A stretch of 64,000 nucleotides of DNA from contig NC_090251.1 of NCBI RefSeq assembly GCF_037325665.1, forward strand, positions 16,671,551-16,735,550. The letters run 5' to 3'. This document shows, in pieces, positions 45,229 through 55,807 of the stretch (positions within the stretch are counted from its first letter, which is position 1; every line of letters starts with the position of its first letter). The DNA comes from Littorina saxatilis (taxonomy: Eukaryota; Mollusca; Gastropoda; Littorinimorpha; Littorinidae). The notes below the pieces were generated by a model. It was given only the letters and a program-made list of their open reading frames with translations. It did not search any database and was not told the DNA's origin. The position numbers were made by a program, and so were the translations under genes.

Positions 45229-45476
45229 GTGTTTTCGCCAAGAACTTTTGAAGAATAATGACTTGCGTTCTCCCATTGTGGGTATCTATTTATTAACTAA
45301 CTTGTGATAAACAGAGGATGTGAATTTTGAACAATCTATAGTTAGCCACTTATAAATAAAATTGTTCAAACTAATTAACGTTGTTGCGTATTCTTTGGCA
45401 AGAGAGTACAGTGTCAGCACAGAAAGAGATTGTGTGTATCTCGACCAAACATTAAATACCCCAGACCAATTGGTAA

Positions 45477-45617
45477 AAACGTCACAACGTGGAGCGTGCT
45501 ATTGGTTTGCTGAAAGGAAAATTCCGCAGACTAGAAGATCTCGACATGACCAACATCCGTGAAGTTCCTATGTTCATTTTCACAGCATGTGTCCTACACA
45601 ATTTTATCATCATATAA
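45477..45617 (+). pseudogene. Transposase C-terminal exon, array copy 1
   Basis: HNVERAIGLLKGKFRRLEDL, then DMTNIREVPMFIFTACVLHN: the C-terminal block of a PIF/Harbinger transposase, with the catalytic Glu in VERAIG. This is exactly what is missing from the exon at 39.2 kb. In-frame TAA lies at 45474, six bases before the homology, and no AG acceptor sits at the needed place, so it cannot simply splice from upstream. A second frame after 45618 (SSDSEDEDEDGG, later QKRLEIANVLS) looks like the original acidic tail, implying a frame change near 45612. Confidence 0.85.
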
Positions 45618-45691
45618 AATGGCGTTGACGAGGACGACATTGACTAATGACTCGTCGGACAGTGAAGATGAAGACGAGGACGGAGGTCAAT

Positions 45692-45755
45692 TTGTTTGTT
45701 TGTTTTGTTGTTTGCTTAACGCCCAGCCGACCACGAAGGGCCATATCAGGGCGGT
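45692..45755 (-). mobile_element. Truncated family C SINE, array copy 1
   Basis: Terminal ~40 bp plus an A/C tail, flanked by the 12-bp duplication ACGGAGGTCAAT (45680-45691 and 45756-45767), inside the acidic tail of the transposase segment. Confidence 0.9.
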
Positions 45756-46092
45756 ACGGAGGTCAATGTGGTGGTGATCACTGCATGTCTGCAACACAAA
45801 AAAGACTAGAAATTGCAAATGTTCTTTCTTTATAACGGTTCTATGTGTTTTCGCCAAGAACTTTTGAAGAATAATGACTTGCGTTCTCCCATTGTGGGTA
45901 TCTATTTATTAACTAACTTGTGACAAACAGAGGATGTGAATTTTGAACAATCTATAGTTAGCCACTTATAAATAAAATTGTTCAAACTAATTAACGTTGT
46001 TGCGTATTCTTTGGCAAGAGAGTACAGTGTCAGCACAGAAAGAGATTGTGTGTATCTCGACCAAACATTAAATACCCTAGACCAATTGGTAA

Positions 46093-46233
46093 AAACGTCA
46101 CAACGTGGAGCGTGCTATTGGGTTGCTGAAAGGAAAATTCCGCAGACTAAAAGATCTCGACATGACCAACATCCGTGAAGTTCCTATGTTCATTTTCACA
46201 GCATGTGTCCTACACAATTTTATCATCATATAA
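46093..46233 (+). pseudogene. Transposase C-terminal exon, array copy 2
   Basis: Same segment as copy 1, with a few substitutions (for example GLLKGKFRRLKDLD). Confidence 0.85.
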
Positions 46234-46307
46234 AATGGCGTTGACGAGGACGACATTGACTAATGACTCGTCGGACAGTGAAGATGAAGACGAGGACGGA
46301 GGTCAAT

Positions 46308-46371
46308 TTGTTTGTTTGTTTTGTTGTTTGCTTAACGCCCAGCCGACCACGAAGGGCCATATCTGGGCGGT
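46308..46371 (-). mobile_element. Truncated family C SINE, array copy 2
   Basis: Same insertion and same flanks as in copy 1, amplified with the unit. Confidence 0.9.
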
Positions 46372-46708
46372 ACGGAGGTCAATGTGGTGGTGATCACTGC
46401 ATGTCTGCAACACAGAAAAGACTAGAAATTGCAAATGTTCTTTCTTGATAACGGTTCTATGTGTTTTCGCCAAGAACTTTTGAAGAATAATGACTTGCGT
46501 TTTCCCATTGTGGGTATCTATTTATTAACTAACTTGTGATAAACAGAGGATGTGAATTTTGAACAATCTATAGTTAGCCACTTATAAATAAAATTGTTCA
46601 AACTAATTAACGTTGTTGCGTATTCTTTGGCAAGAGAGTACAGTGTCAGCACAGAAAGAGATTGTGTGTATCTCGACCAAACATTAAATACCCTAGACCA
46701 ATTGGTAA

Positions 46709-47437
46709 CAAGAAGGGCAAAGCCCATACGACTCACATGCTTTACACATTTTTCCTACCAAAATACATGTGACCTTGACCCAAGGTCAAGGTCATCCAAG
46801 GTCATGCAACACAAAGCTGTTAATTCAAGACATAGGAAGTACAATGGTGCTTATTGGCTCTTTCTACCATGAGATATGGTCACTTTTAGTGGTTCACTAC
46901 CTTATTTTGGTCACATTTCATAAGGGTCAAAGTGACCTTGACCATATGTGACCAAATGTGTCTCATGATGAAAGCATAACATGTGCCCCACATAATTTTT
47001 AAGTTTGAAACAGTTATCTTCCATAGTTCAGGGTCAAGGTCACTTCAAAATATGTATACAATCCAACTTTGAAGAGCTCCTGTGACCTTGACCTTGAAGC
47101 AAGGTAAACCAAACTGGTATCAAAAGATGGGGCTTACTTTGCCCTATATATCATATATAGGTGAGGTATTCAATCTCAAAAACTTCAGAGAAAATGGGAA
47201 AAATAGCTGTTTTTTAGGCAACATTTATGGCCCCTGCGACCTTGACCTTGAAGCAAGGTCAAGATGCTATGTATGTTTTTTGGGGCCTTGTCATCATACA
47301 CCATCTTGCCAAATTTGGTACTGATAGACTGAATAGTGTCCAAGAAATATCCAACGTTAAAGTTTTCCGGACGGACGGACGTCCGGACGGACGACTCGGG
47401 TGAGTACATAGACTCACTTTTGCTTCGCACGTGAGTC
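46709..47437. mobile_element. 729-bp element rich in TGACCTTGA half-sites
   Basis: By comparison with the empty site in the other units, 729 bp were inserted with duplication of two A. Left end CAAGAAGGGCAAAGCCC, right end CGCACGTGAGTC; GACTCACATGC near the left and GCACGTGAGTC at the right are inverted. It contains at least six copies of TGACCTTGA or TCAAGGTCA, in part tandem, and a GGACGGACGGACG-type stretch near the right end. A fragment of its left end is at 24.2 kb. Non-coding; class uncertain. Confidence 0.8.
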
Positions 47438-47439
47438 AA

Positions 47440-47580
47440 AAACGTCACAACGTGGAGCGTGCTATTGGGTTGCTGAAAGGAAAATTCCGCAGACTAAAAG
47501 ATCTCGACATGACCAACATCCGTGAAGTTCCTATGTTCATTTTCACAGCATGTGTCCTACACAATTTTATCATCATATAA
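47440..47580 (+). pseudogene. Transposase C-terminal exon, array copy 3
   Basis: Same segment; the 729-bp element sits immediately upstream, separating it from its unit's 5' part. Confidence 0.85.
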
Positions 47581-47654
47581 AATGGCGTTGACGAAGACGA
47601 CATTGACTAATGACTCGTCGGACAGTGAAGATGAAGACGAGGACGGAGGTCAAT

Positions 47655-47718
47655 TTGTTTGTTTGTTTTGTTGTTTGCTTAACGCCCAGCCGACCACGAA
47701 GGGCCATATCTGGGCGGT
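47655..47718 (-). mobile_element. Truncated family C SINE, array copy 3
   Basis: Same insertion and flanks; shares ATATCTGGGC with copy 2 against ATATCAGGGC in copies 1 and 4. Confidence 0.9.
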
Positions 47719-48055
47719 ACGGAGGTCAATGTGGTGGTGATCACTGCATGTCTGCAACACAGAAAAGACTAGAAATTGCAAATGTTCTTTCTTGATAACG
47801 GTTCTATGTGTTTTCGCCAAGAACTTTTGAAGAATAATGACTTGCGTTTTCCCATTGTGGGTATCTATTTATTAACTAACTTGTGATAAACAGAGGATGT
47901 GAATTTTGAACAATCTATTGTTAGCCACTTATAAATAAAATTGTTCAAACTAATTAACGTTGTTGCGTATTCTTTGGCAAGAGAGTACAGTGTCAGCACA
48001 GAAAGAGATTGTGTGTATCTCGACCAAACATTAAATACCCTAGACCAATTGGTAA

Positions 48056-48196
48056 AAACGTCACAACGTGGAGCGTGTTATTGGTTTGCTGAAAGGAAAA
48101 TTCCGCAGGCTAAAAGATCTCGACATGACCAACATCCGTGAAGTTCCTATGTTCATTTTCACAGCATGTGTCCTACACAATTTTATCATCATATAA
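48056..48196 (+). pseudogene. Transposase C-terminal exon, array copy 4
   Basis: Same segment. Just past its unit the sequence reads ATGTGTTTCAG (48423-48433), a good acceptor not present after the other units. Confidence 0.85.
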
Positions 48197-48270
48197 AATG
48201 GCGTTGACGAGGACGACATTGACTAATGACTCGTCGGACAGTGAAGATGAAGACGAGGACGGAGTTCAAT

Positions 48271-48334
48271 TTGTTTGTTTGTTTTGTTGTTTGCTTAACG
48301 CCCAGCCGACCACGAAGGGCCATATCAGGGCGGT
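48271..48334 (-). mobile_element. Truncated family C SINE, array copy 4
   Basis: Same insertion; the left flank has one base change (GGAGTTCAAT). Confidence 0.9.
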
Positions 48335-48730
48335 ACGGAGGTCAATGTGGTGGTGATCACTGCATGTCTGCAACACAAAAAAGACTAGAAATTGAAAATG
48401 TTCTTTCTTGATAACGGTTCTATGTGTTTCAGGGAAGTGTCGAGTACAGTCTACCGTATATCAATATTATCATTCTACGGGCCGGGGCTGTATGAATTGT
48501 AAATAACAAGTACTGGCATTGTGTATTGAGTTGCATGTTCTTATGCGTTGTGTAACCTGCCATTTAAATTTTAATGTGTAGAATTAACTGGGTGAAGGTT
48601 GGGTTCCTGGTGAGATCTTTCTGACTCACAAGAAACATACTGCCAAATTTTCAAATATGAAACCAAGTTATTTCTTTTTTCAGTTCAATGACATTTACGT
48701 TATAAGCTGACCAGACTTACCAAAGATGCT

Positions 48731-48973
48731 TTTCTTTCTTTATTTATTTGGTGTTTAACGTCGTTTTCAACCATTCAAGGTTATATCGCGACGGGGGAAA
48801 GGGGGAGATGGGATAGAGCCACTTGTTAATTGTTTCTTGTTCACAAAAGCACTAATAAAAAAATTGCTCCAGGGGCTTGCAACGTAGTACAATATATGAC
48901 CTTACTGGGAGAATGCAAGTTTCCAGTACAAAGGACTTAACATTTCTTACATACTGCTTGACTAAAATCTTTA
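48731..48973 (-). mobile_element. Family A SINE, 5'-truncated
   Basis: From CTTTCTTTATTTATTTGG to ACTAAAATCTTTAA, lacking the GC-rich head. Confidence 0.85.
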
Positions 48974-49209
48974 AGTTACCGTTTTGACGGTTGAAAGTGA
49001 ATCATGCCGTCAAAAAACGCCATTTTTGAGGGTAGGTGTGGTCACGAACCTCTAACGTCATACCCAAATATTGCTCAGATTCCAGAAACACATTTTTGAG
49101 CAGAAGAAAGACTGATCTTCAAATACACGTATATTTCTGACCAAAAAAACCCCCTGCTGTTTAACATCTGGGCTATACCACTGAAAAAATATCCTTAGGC
49201 CTAAAAAAA

Positions 49210-49486
49210 AAATAGGTGTGGTTACGGTAACCCGACCTACCATATTTTTAGGGGCCGACCCTATAACTTTTTATTACATTTGTCAAAAAAACCAAAAACA
49301 AACCAAGAGAACGAGTGCAGAAAACGCAATGAAAGCGAAAGCGCCCGAGTCGCACACTTATTTCCCTGTCGAGTAGGTTTAATTTGTAGGCTACACATTA
49401 GAAAAAAAAGTCTTAAAAAAAAAAGTGATTGCCTACCTTCCTACCCTATTTTGGGGGGCTTTGTTACGGTAACCACACCTAATTTG
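49210..49486. mobile_element. Possible small MITE
   Basis: AATAGGTGTGGTTACGGTAA at the left and the inverse of AATTAGGTGTGGTTACCGTA at the right, about 275 bp apart. No duplications were established. Confidence 0.4.
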
Positions 49487-49549
49487 TTTTTTTTTTTGCC
49501 TTAACTTTTTGGGCTCAGTGTATGTGTGCCTGTGTGGGTGTATGTCTGT

Positions 49550-49785
49550 CTCAGTGTCTGTAAAAAGCTTTTCTCGAAAACTACTTGATAGATTGTGATG
49601 AAACTTGGTACAGACATTTTTGAGAGCTATTTGATGACGTCATATTTGACCGTTTGCAAAAGTTGAGGCGGCACTCTAACAGTAACAGCTGCTGTTTTTC
49701 ATCAATTTGTTTGCAATGTTCGTTACATGATCTTTGACTTGGTCCGGACTAGGGGATTGCATTTCAGCTTGGTACCTTACACATT
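49550..49785 (-). repeat. Diverged family E relic
   Basis: GACGTCATATTTGACCG, AAAGTTGAGGCGGCACT and GCATTTCAGCTTGGT align with the inverted family E units. Confidence 0.6.
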
Positions 49786-49893
49786 CGATATTTCAATCAC
49801 AAATTACATTATTGTATTCTTCTTCTCGATCACTCAAGTTTGTATTTTGCCTCGTACGTACTGCTTTTGGAACTTATTTTTCTTCTCAATACT

Positions 49894-49897
<4 letters not shown>

Positions 49898-49972
<75 letters not shown>
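49898..49972. repeat. (CT)n microsatellite
   Basis: About 37 CT units. Confidence 0.95.
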
Positions 49973-49975
<3 letters not shown>

Positions 49976-50254
49976 CCTCTCTGTGAACACAGATATTTTT
50001 GGAAGCTGTTCTTGCGAGTAAAAAAAAGTACACTCTCCAGAAAAGTGCTCAAGTTGTTTCCCTTGATAACTGATATCCAGGTAACTGTCGATCAGTTACC
50101 CAGACACCTCCCCGGAAGATAGTGTGTGGTCGCTGGTCTTCATGTGTCAAGTGAAAACGCTTCAAACGGGTTAGTTTTGCTGTGAATGTTGTGCTATGTC
50201 AGAGCGCACATGCGGGGGGGGGGGGAGGGGGGCGTAGCACGTACTCCGGCAAAA

Positions 50255-50405
50255 ATGCGGGGGACCTCATCTGGTGTCTGTCTGCGGGGGACCTTACCCA
50301 CTGAGAATCGAGTACCACAAAATAACGCTAGATTAGAGCAGCTTATCCGCGATGCTGATGCCCCAAAACGCGCATACAAGTCTGCAAGGTATCGAAGATT
50401 GAACT
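50255..50405 (+). CDS. Orphan exon candidate
   Basis: An ATG after GGCAAAA (50254) opens a frame with NNARLEQLIRDADAPKRAYK followed by SARYRRLN, ending at a strong donor, GAACT|GTGAGTAT (50406). Helical, charged composition. No downstream exon on this strand was found before the minus-strand LINE. Not recognised. Confidence 0.3.
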
Positions 50406-50639
50406 GTGAGTATTAGAAAATTGATTCAAATGGTAGTTCTGGGTTAATGTGTAAGAAATTGAGACCTCTCAACATAATTTTCACTGACTTCGGCAGAAAA
50501 TCAAACGCCACTGTTCACGAGTACACAACAAGACCGAAGTAAAATATTATAGCCTAGGCAATTCTGCTCCAGAATATATATAATAAATAATGTGATCTGC
50601 CATAACATACCTTCACAGAGCAATTCTTTTGCGATATTT

Positions 50640-51110
50640 CAACTCTGCTTCCGCGTGCGGGGGACATAAAAGTGTGTAGCACCTGCGGTGGACACAACTA
50701 GGCGTTCCACGATCCAGGGCGTGATTTTGCGCTTTTGCTCTGCAATGTGGATTCTTCCGTTTTCCGCGGTCTGGGCACCAGTATAGCTTATGCTACGCCA
50801 TTTTGGCATGTTGCTCTCAAGATTTGAACTAAATATCAAGGTTTTTCAGAGAGGCTTTTAGCGTGTCCTTATAATTATATCTTTGCTTTTGCCCTCCAAC
50901 AGCACGTTTTTCCTGACAAAGTTCACCATGAAAGAGCTTTGGGATGCAGTGATCCAGCATGCGACATACATGTCCAGCCCATCTCACCTGGGCTTGCTCC
51001 AAGAGGGTGTACACACTTGTCATGTCAGCCTGCTGTAGTACCGAGCCTCCTCTGTGCACGGTATCTTTTCTTGCCGGCGAGGAAAAGCACGAAACAAACC
51101 TCACAAGAAG
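50640..51110 (-). mobile_element. LINE reverse-transcriptase 3' tail
   Basis: On the minus strand, residues read ADMTSVYTLLEQAQVRWAGH, VCRMLDHCIPKLFHGELCQE and KRAVGGQKQRYNYKDTLKAS. This is the RWAGHVxRM...GEL..GKR..GGQ..RYKDTLK block found at the end of many animal LINE reverse transcriptases, so the fragment is 5'-truncated. The frame stops at TAG right after LKNLDI, and related residues (FKSWEQHAKM-like) continue in another register, so it is decayed. Confidence 0.75.
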
Positions 51111-51339
51111 AAGAATTCTGTTGCGTTCGGTCCTTTCTCTGGTGAGGGTCGGCCAAAATAGATCTATCTGGAAAATTCGGTTGAGGCAGCTGGAAAGCAG
51201 ACTAGCGTGATCTTGTTTGGTAAGCTTACAAGTTACATCTCGTCAACAGATTATTTTGATTGAAAATGACTCACTGCCGAAATAAAATGATGCGTCTTAG
51301 AATTAGATTTAGAAACGAGGCGAATGTGGTGGTGTGTGC

Positions 51340-51560
51340 GTGGACCGATTCTGAGAAAACTACTGGACAGACCTTGATGAAACTTTACATACTATTACTA
51401 GATCTATTCTTCCAGATAGCTTAACCCTCCAGATGATTTTTCCCCCTCATATCCGGCTTGAAATAGTTGGCGGCCCTTTGACGGCCTCATTTATGTGGCT
51501 CCTTCCAACAGCGTCATTGATTTCGTTACTTAATTTTTAATAGTACGGAGTTCTAAATAT
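51340..51560 (-). repeat. Diverged family E relic
   Basis: ACCGATTCTGAGAAAACTAC, CCTTGATGAAACTTTACAT and ATATCCGGCTT align with the inverted family E. Confidence 0.5.
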
Positions 51561-52720
51561 GCAGGCACCTCTTCGGATCAAGCAACACACTCAAAAGAAC
51601 GAAACGTCTTTTTTCTGAACAAGACAGCAATGTGTCCAGATACATGCACGAACATCAACAAATATTATTATTAATATTAGATCTAACCGGTTTCGACACT
51701 AAAATAATGTTTTTCTACCGCTCAGTAATGAGAACTTGCATTCTGTAGTCAACACACACTTAGTTGCACTTGCAGTTTGCAGACACAGTCGTTTTCTGCT
51801 CCAACACGTTTCTGCCGCAACTCCACTCTCCAGGATACAATGTCGTAGATATTTTTTGCAATGGAAAGGTTTTCTCTCCCCCAAAAACGACCAAACCAAA
51901 CATGGCGAACTTCGTGAAACGTCTCCAAGTGCCTTGTGGTCCCACGGGCTCGAGATGTTCCATTTTTCATGATGAGGGTGGACAGGTTCTTTTTTTTTCC
52001 TCATTTCAAAAAACAAACGGGCTCGGGAAATGAACCCTTCCCCCCTTTCGGTAAGTGTTATAGAGTTCAATAATTCAACTGGCGAGACAGCTTTTTGTCA
52101 CACAGTGACGCACACAAAAAAAAGTGCTGCACTGATATTTTATTACTATTTTTGCATGTTTTGGGTTTAGCTGTTTTCGTTCAGCTTTATTATTTATTCA
52201 TGTTTTTGATGCTGTGTTCTCGCGTGAGTGTGTATATAAACGTTTGACGGTATGTCAGTGTTTGACGGTGTGTGGCTGTGTGTGTGGTTTTGTCATCGTC
52301 GTACACACACGCGCACACACACACACAGAAAACCAAACGGGGTAGAACAAATTTACATCGTCAGAGAGAGATTTCGTATGCATTGGAAGAGAGATAATCT
52401 CTCACGAAGAAGATTCCTTTATCGCGATTTTTGTAAGCGATTGTCGCCCTTGTATGATTGACTTGCATCCTCACGTCTCCCCAGTCTGAGCAGAACACAA
52501 GGATAACCTACCATGTCTGCTAAAACTAGTTCGGTTTGACTGCCCATACATATTTTGAATTGCCATGATGTGACAGGTAAAGTAGAACATTAATGTAATT
52601 TCCTCCCGAAAAGATGTCCCTTGCTTTTGATGCGCTATCACCGTGATATTTTTAATTTCCAACACTGAAGTAAACATCAAAGCATTTACACATTCTTTAG
52701 CTGTTCATTTACATGTATCT
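51561..52720. other. Intergenic, nothing recognised
   Basis: No supported gene. The several overlapping frames at 51.7-52.07 kb on both strands lack homology I recognise and have no start or splice context. Confidence 0.45.
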
Positions 52721-52723
52721 TAA

Positions 52724-53252
52724 GGCCATGTCAGACGCACAACACAAAACAGTGTTTTCTTTCAAAACAAACACAAAACAGCGTGTTTCCCGTGTGACAT
52801 CCCCCAAAACGCGTTTCAGACGCATCGTGTTTTGGGTTTTCGGCATGCTCTAAAATCTGAAAACACGTTTTGGTAGTCAGCCAATGAACGCGGACGATCA
52901 ACTCACGTGACTCGGTTTCCGGCACCACGGATAGAAAAAAATGGCCGACGCAGATGTGGTACCGATTCAGGGTAGTATCGGACCCATGAATCCTAACTAG
53001 AGTCTATGGAGCCTGTCACGATTGAAGAGAGGCAATACTATCAGTACAAACCCAAACACAGCGCGGTAGCTGGACGGGTCAAGCTGACACTGACCGTATC
53101 AGTGGGCACTGCCAGTCGTGTTGTTTACAACCCCAAACTGGCTGGCACAGGCCGGCGATAGCTGGACGGGTCAAGCTGACACTGACCGTTATTTCTGTGA
53201 AAACACGCACAACGCTTCATCTCATCTGTGTGTTTCGCGTGTGACATCCCCT
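52724..53252. mobile_element. Possible TIR element
   Basis: AGGCCATGTCAGACGCACAA at the left resembles the inverse of TTTCGCGTGTGACATCCCCT at the right. A 30-bp word (AGCTGGACGGGTCAAGCTG plus CACTGACCGT) occurs twice inside, near 53070 and 53160. A short ATG frame (MADADVVPIQG) lies at 52941. No clear target duplication. Confidence 0.4.
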
Positions 53253-53254
53253 CT

Positions 53255-53412
53255 GTAACAAGAGGCGAAGCCTTCAAGGCTCACTCGTAAGAAATCGACA
53301 AACAGTAACACAAACTCAATCACTCTGTCACACATACACACACACAGTAAGCATAGGTGACACGGTGCAAGAGTGCGAGACAGACACTAGATCTAGTGTC
53401 TGTCTGTAGCCT
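53255..53412. repeat. Dispersed repeat G, inverted copy
   Basis: Reverse complement of 37490-37665, retaining the internal CA tract. Confidence 0.8.
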
Positions 53413-54215
53413 GATCGACACTGCGCTTTCGACAGCGCGCAGACACTGGAAACAGTGACACTGTGCAGATTAACCCGTGTAGGAAATCTCCTTTGGCATC
53501 TTCTTTATCTATTTTTCTGGAGCTACGAAACCGAACAATGTGAAATCGTCTTCTCCGAATCGGCGAACTCACACCGTAGAAGGAAGCTAAGGCAAGTTCA
53601 GTATACGTGCGGTCACGTGGTACGATACGAGCCCTCGAGTCGAAGTGTTGGCGGGCTGGATGGTAGGATTTTCACTTAGTATTCAATATATACCAGTCAT
53701 TCATAACTACTATCAATTAGATTATGTTTCTTACGATGCTAGCTTATCCCTCCTTCATTCCTACTATGCTCAGTTCTTTGGTTTAGCAAGAAACGTCTAT
53801 GAAAAATTCGAATCGCATGCTAAGGTCACAGTCAAAGTGCACCCATGCTAAGGTCAAAGTGCAATTCTTTCAGGCAGCTTTTTGTGCATTCCCTCGATCT
53901 ATTGTACACTCTGAAACATTTCGGGAGGTTACCAGCTACCCATCTTTGTATTGTGAACAAAAACAAGAATGTGGAGGTCCTTGATCGCATGAAAATAAAA
54001 TCAGAGAACCGATTGCAACAAGATATCATCTGCGCTATCGGGGAACCGATGTTTCGGAAAGGGACTGTACTCAGTGCACACTGTGAGATCATTGAGTGCT
54101 CGCCCCTATACCTTTCCCACTGAAGTATTTTGTGACTGTTGAAAATGTGTAATTTTGATTCCCAGTTGCAAGGATAAAGACCAAAAAATGACCTCACAAA
54201 TGCAAAATTTTCTTG
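53413..54215. other. Intergenic, one weak frame
   Basis: The frame 53845-54120 (+) has a protein-like stretch (VLDRMKIKSENRLQQDIICA) but no splice context or family match; not called as a gene. Confidence 0.35.
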
Positions 54216-54219
54216 GCTT

Positions 54220-54377
54220 CTCGGAGGCTTTGCCCCCCAGACCCCCCATGAGCGGGGCGTTGCGCCTCAGTGCACCCCACCCGGCGGGGCCTCGGCGGCC
54301 CCTGGACCGGCCGCCCTGCCTTCAGTTGGAAACCCCCCCCCCCCCCCCCCCCCTCAAACAAACTTGGTCCGGCCCTG
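54220..54377. repeat. C-run repeat ending GGTCCGGCCCTG
   Basis: Related to 44255-44425; contains a poly-C run at 54331-54352. Confidence 0.6.
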
Positions 54378-55800
54378 CTGTAAGCCTACCTAACTGCATA
54401 TAGGCCTACTGCTTTTGGTAGACGCATTCTTCGCTGGCCCAAGGTCAATGCAAGTGAGTCAATCATTTGGGGGGCATAACTAGCCTGAATTATCCCTTAA
54501 ACCCTATTTTACTGATGTCACGATTGGTTCAGCATTTAGAAACACTTACAAGCAAAGTGTACACGCTTTCAATCTCGAGCTGATTAGAGCAGAGTTACGC
54601 TTAGCGGTTTGTTTACATTTGTACTTGACTAGAGATCATTTGGGGTTATCAAACATTGTTGGACGGAATGCTAACACTGATGCAGGTATGCAGATGTCCT
54701 GTTAAAGATACCTGGGGTGTCAAAATATTCTCACAAGACGTCTTTAAAGCGTTTTGTAAATCCCAAGAGGTATGCATTGCGTTGAAAAAAGCAGATTAAG
54801 CCAATGACGATGTTTGAATGAGCCAGTGTGTCGCAATCACACACACACACACACATGCACGCGCGCGAGAGAGAGAGATAGAGACTGAGAGAGAGAGAGA
54901 AAGAGGGGGAGAGAGATGGAACTTTATTTTTCAAGGATAGAGGTTTAAGGCGACGCCTTTTCTTACAACCGATCCTTACTTCTAATACAAATGTCGAGAG
55001 AGAGAGAGGGAGAGAGAGACTGAGAGAGAGAGAAAGAGAGGGAAAGAGATGCGTTGATGCGCAAAAACAAAACAAAACACTCTTGGGACTTGTCCTCTTC
55101 TTCAAAGAAGAGAGCTTCTTCAAGTCGCGGATCGATCATTATCACGCTATCATAGTCTGAGAAGTTTGGTCTGAGAAGTTTAGATTTTATGCACGATCTA
55201 CATTTGTTTTCGTTAGCTAGCCATGTAACTTATTAATCTCGCTTTAAAGGTCATTATAGGTCAATCAGACTCAGTAGTACGTGTCTTATCTCGTCAGTCC
55301 GTGCAATGTACGCGCTGTAGGCCTTGGACTATTCTGAACAATGATTAAAGCGGCACGCACCACTTTTTTAGGTTTTGTTTGTATGTTCTTTCTTTCTCTT
55401 AGTTTTGTTTCTTTGTTTGTTTCGTTTTTGTTCAGTTTGGTATTGGGGAGGGAAGGCGGATGGATGGTATCGATGTACATCTTTCCAGTGCGTACTCGAA
55501 AAAGCGACGTGACAATCAAACTTAATTGAACTCATTTCGTGACTTTTCCTTGCTACTAATCTCAGTGCAGAGACTAATGAAGAATTTGTTTAGGCTTTAA
55601 AGCAGTTCCAGGGTTATATAGTTCTTCGTTTGTGCGGTACTAGAAATTCTATTAAAACAAAAACGTAAAAAAACTTTGATTCTATATTTTTTCAAGTATC
55701 AGAAATAATTCTTCGGTGTGGGAAATCTCCCTATAAAGCCACATAAATTGTGTGATCATATTTGTTACGCTGACCTGGCAAATCTGCAAATGTGAACAGT
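54378..55800. other. Intergenic with GA/CA microsatellites
   Basis: (CA)n and (GA)n tracts at 54836-54916 and 54992-55050. The second is an approximate repeat of the first block (GAGAGAGAGACTGAGAGAGA). No gene is seen. Confidence 0.55.
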
Positions 55801-55807
55801 TGTTCAG

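Larger units (their letters stand above)
45229..48423 (+). repeat. Four tandem 616-bp units carrying a transposase C-terminus
   Basis: Units start at 45229, 45845, 46461 and 47808 with TGTTTTCGCCAAGAAC. The offset is 616 bp each, except unit 3, which is 1347 bp because of a 729-bp insertion plus its 2-bp duplication. Each unit has about 250 bp of non-coding DNA with an AATAAA, a transposase C-terminal segment, an acidic region interrupted by a SINE tail, and ends near GATAACGGTTCTAT. Units differ by only a few bases, so the amplification is recent. Confidence 0.95.

Noticed and set aside
45362-45562. 66-residue frame repeated in each 616-bp unit
   Set aside because: Out of frame with the transposase C-terminus, which is the recognisable reading of the same bases.
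51699-52070. Overlapping frames on both strands near 51.7-52.07 kb
   Set aside because: Mutually overlapping in several frames, no motif recognised, no start or splice support.
53845-54123. 92-residue frame with LDRMKIKSENRLQQ
   Set aside because: Somewhat protein-like but starts without ATG and has no signals or family match; left as intergenic.
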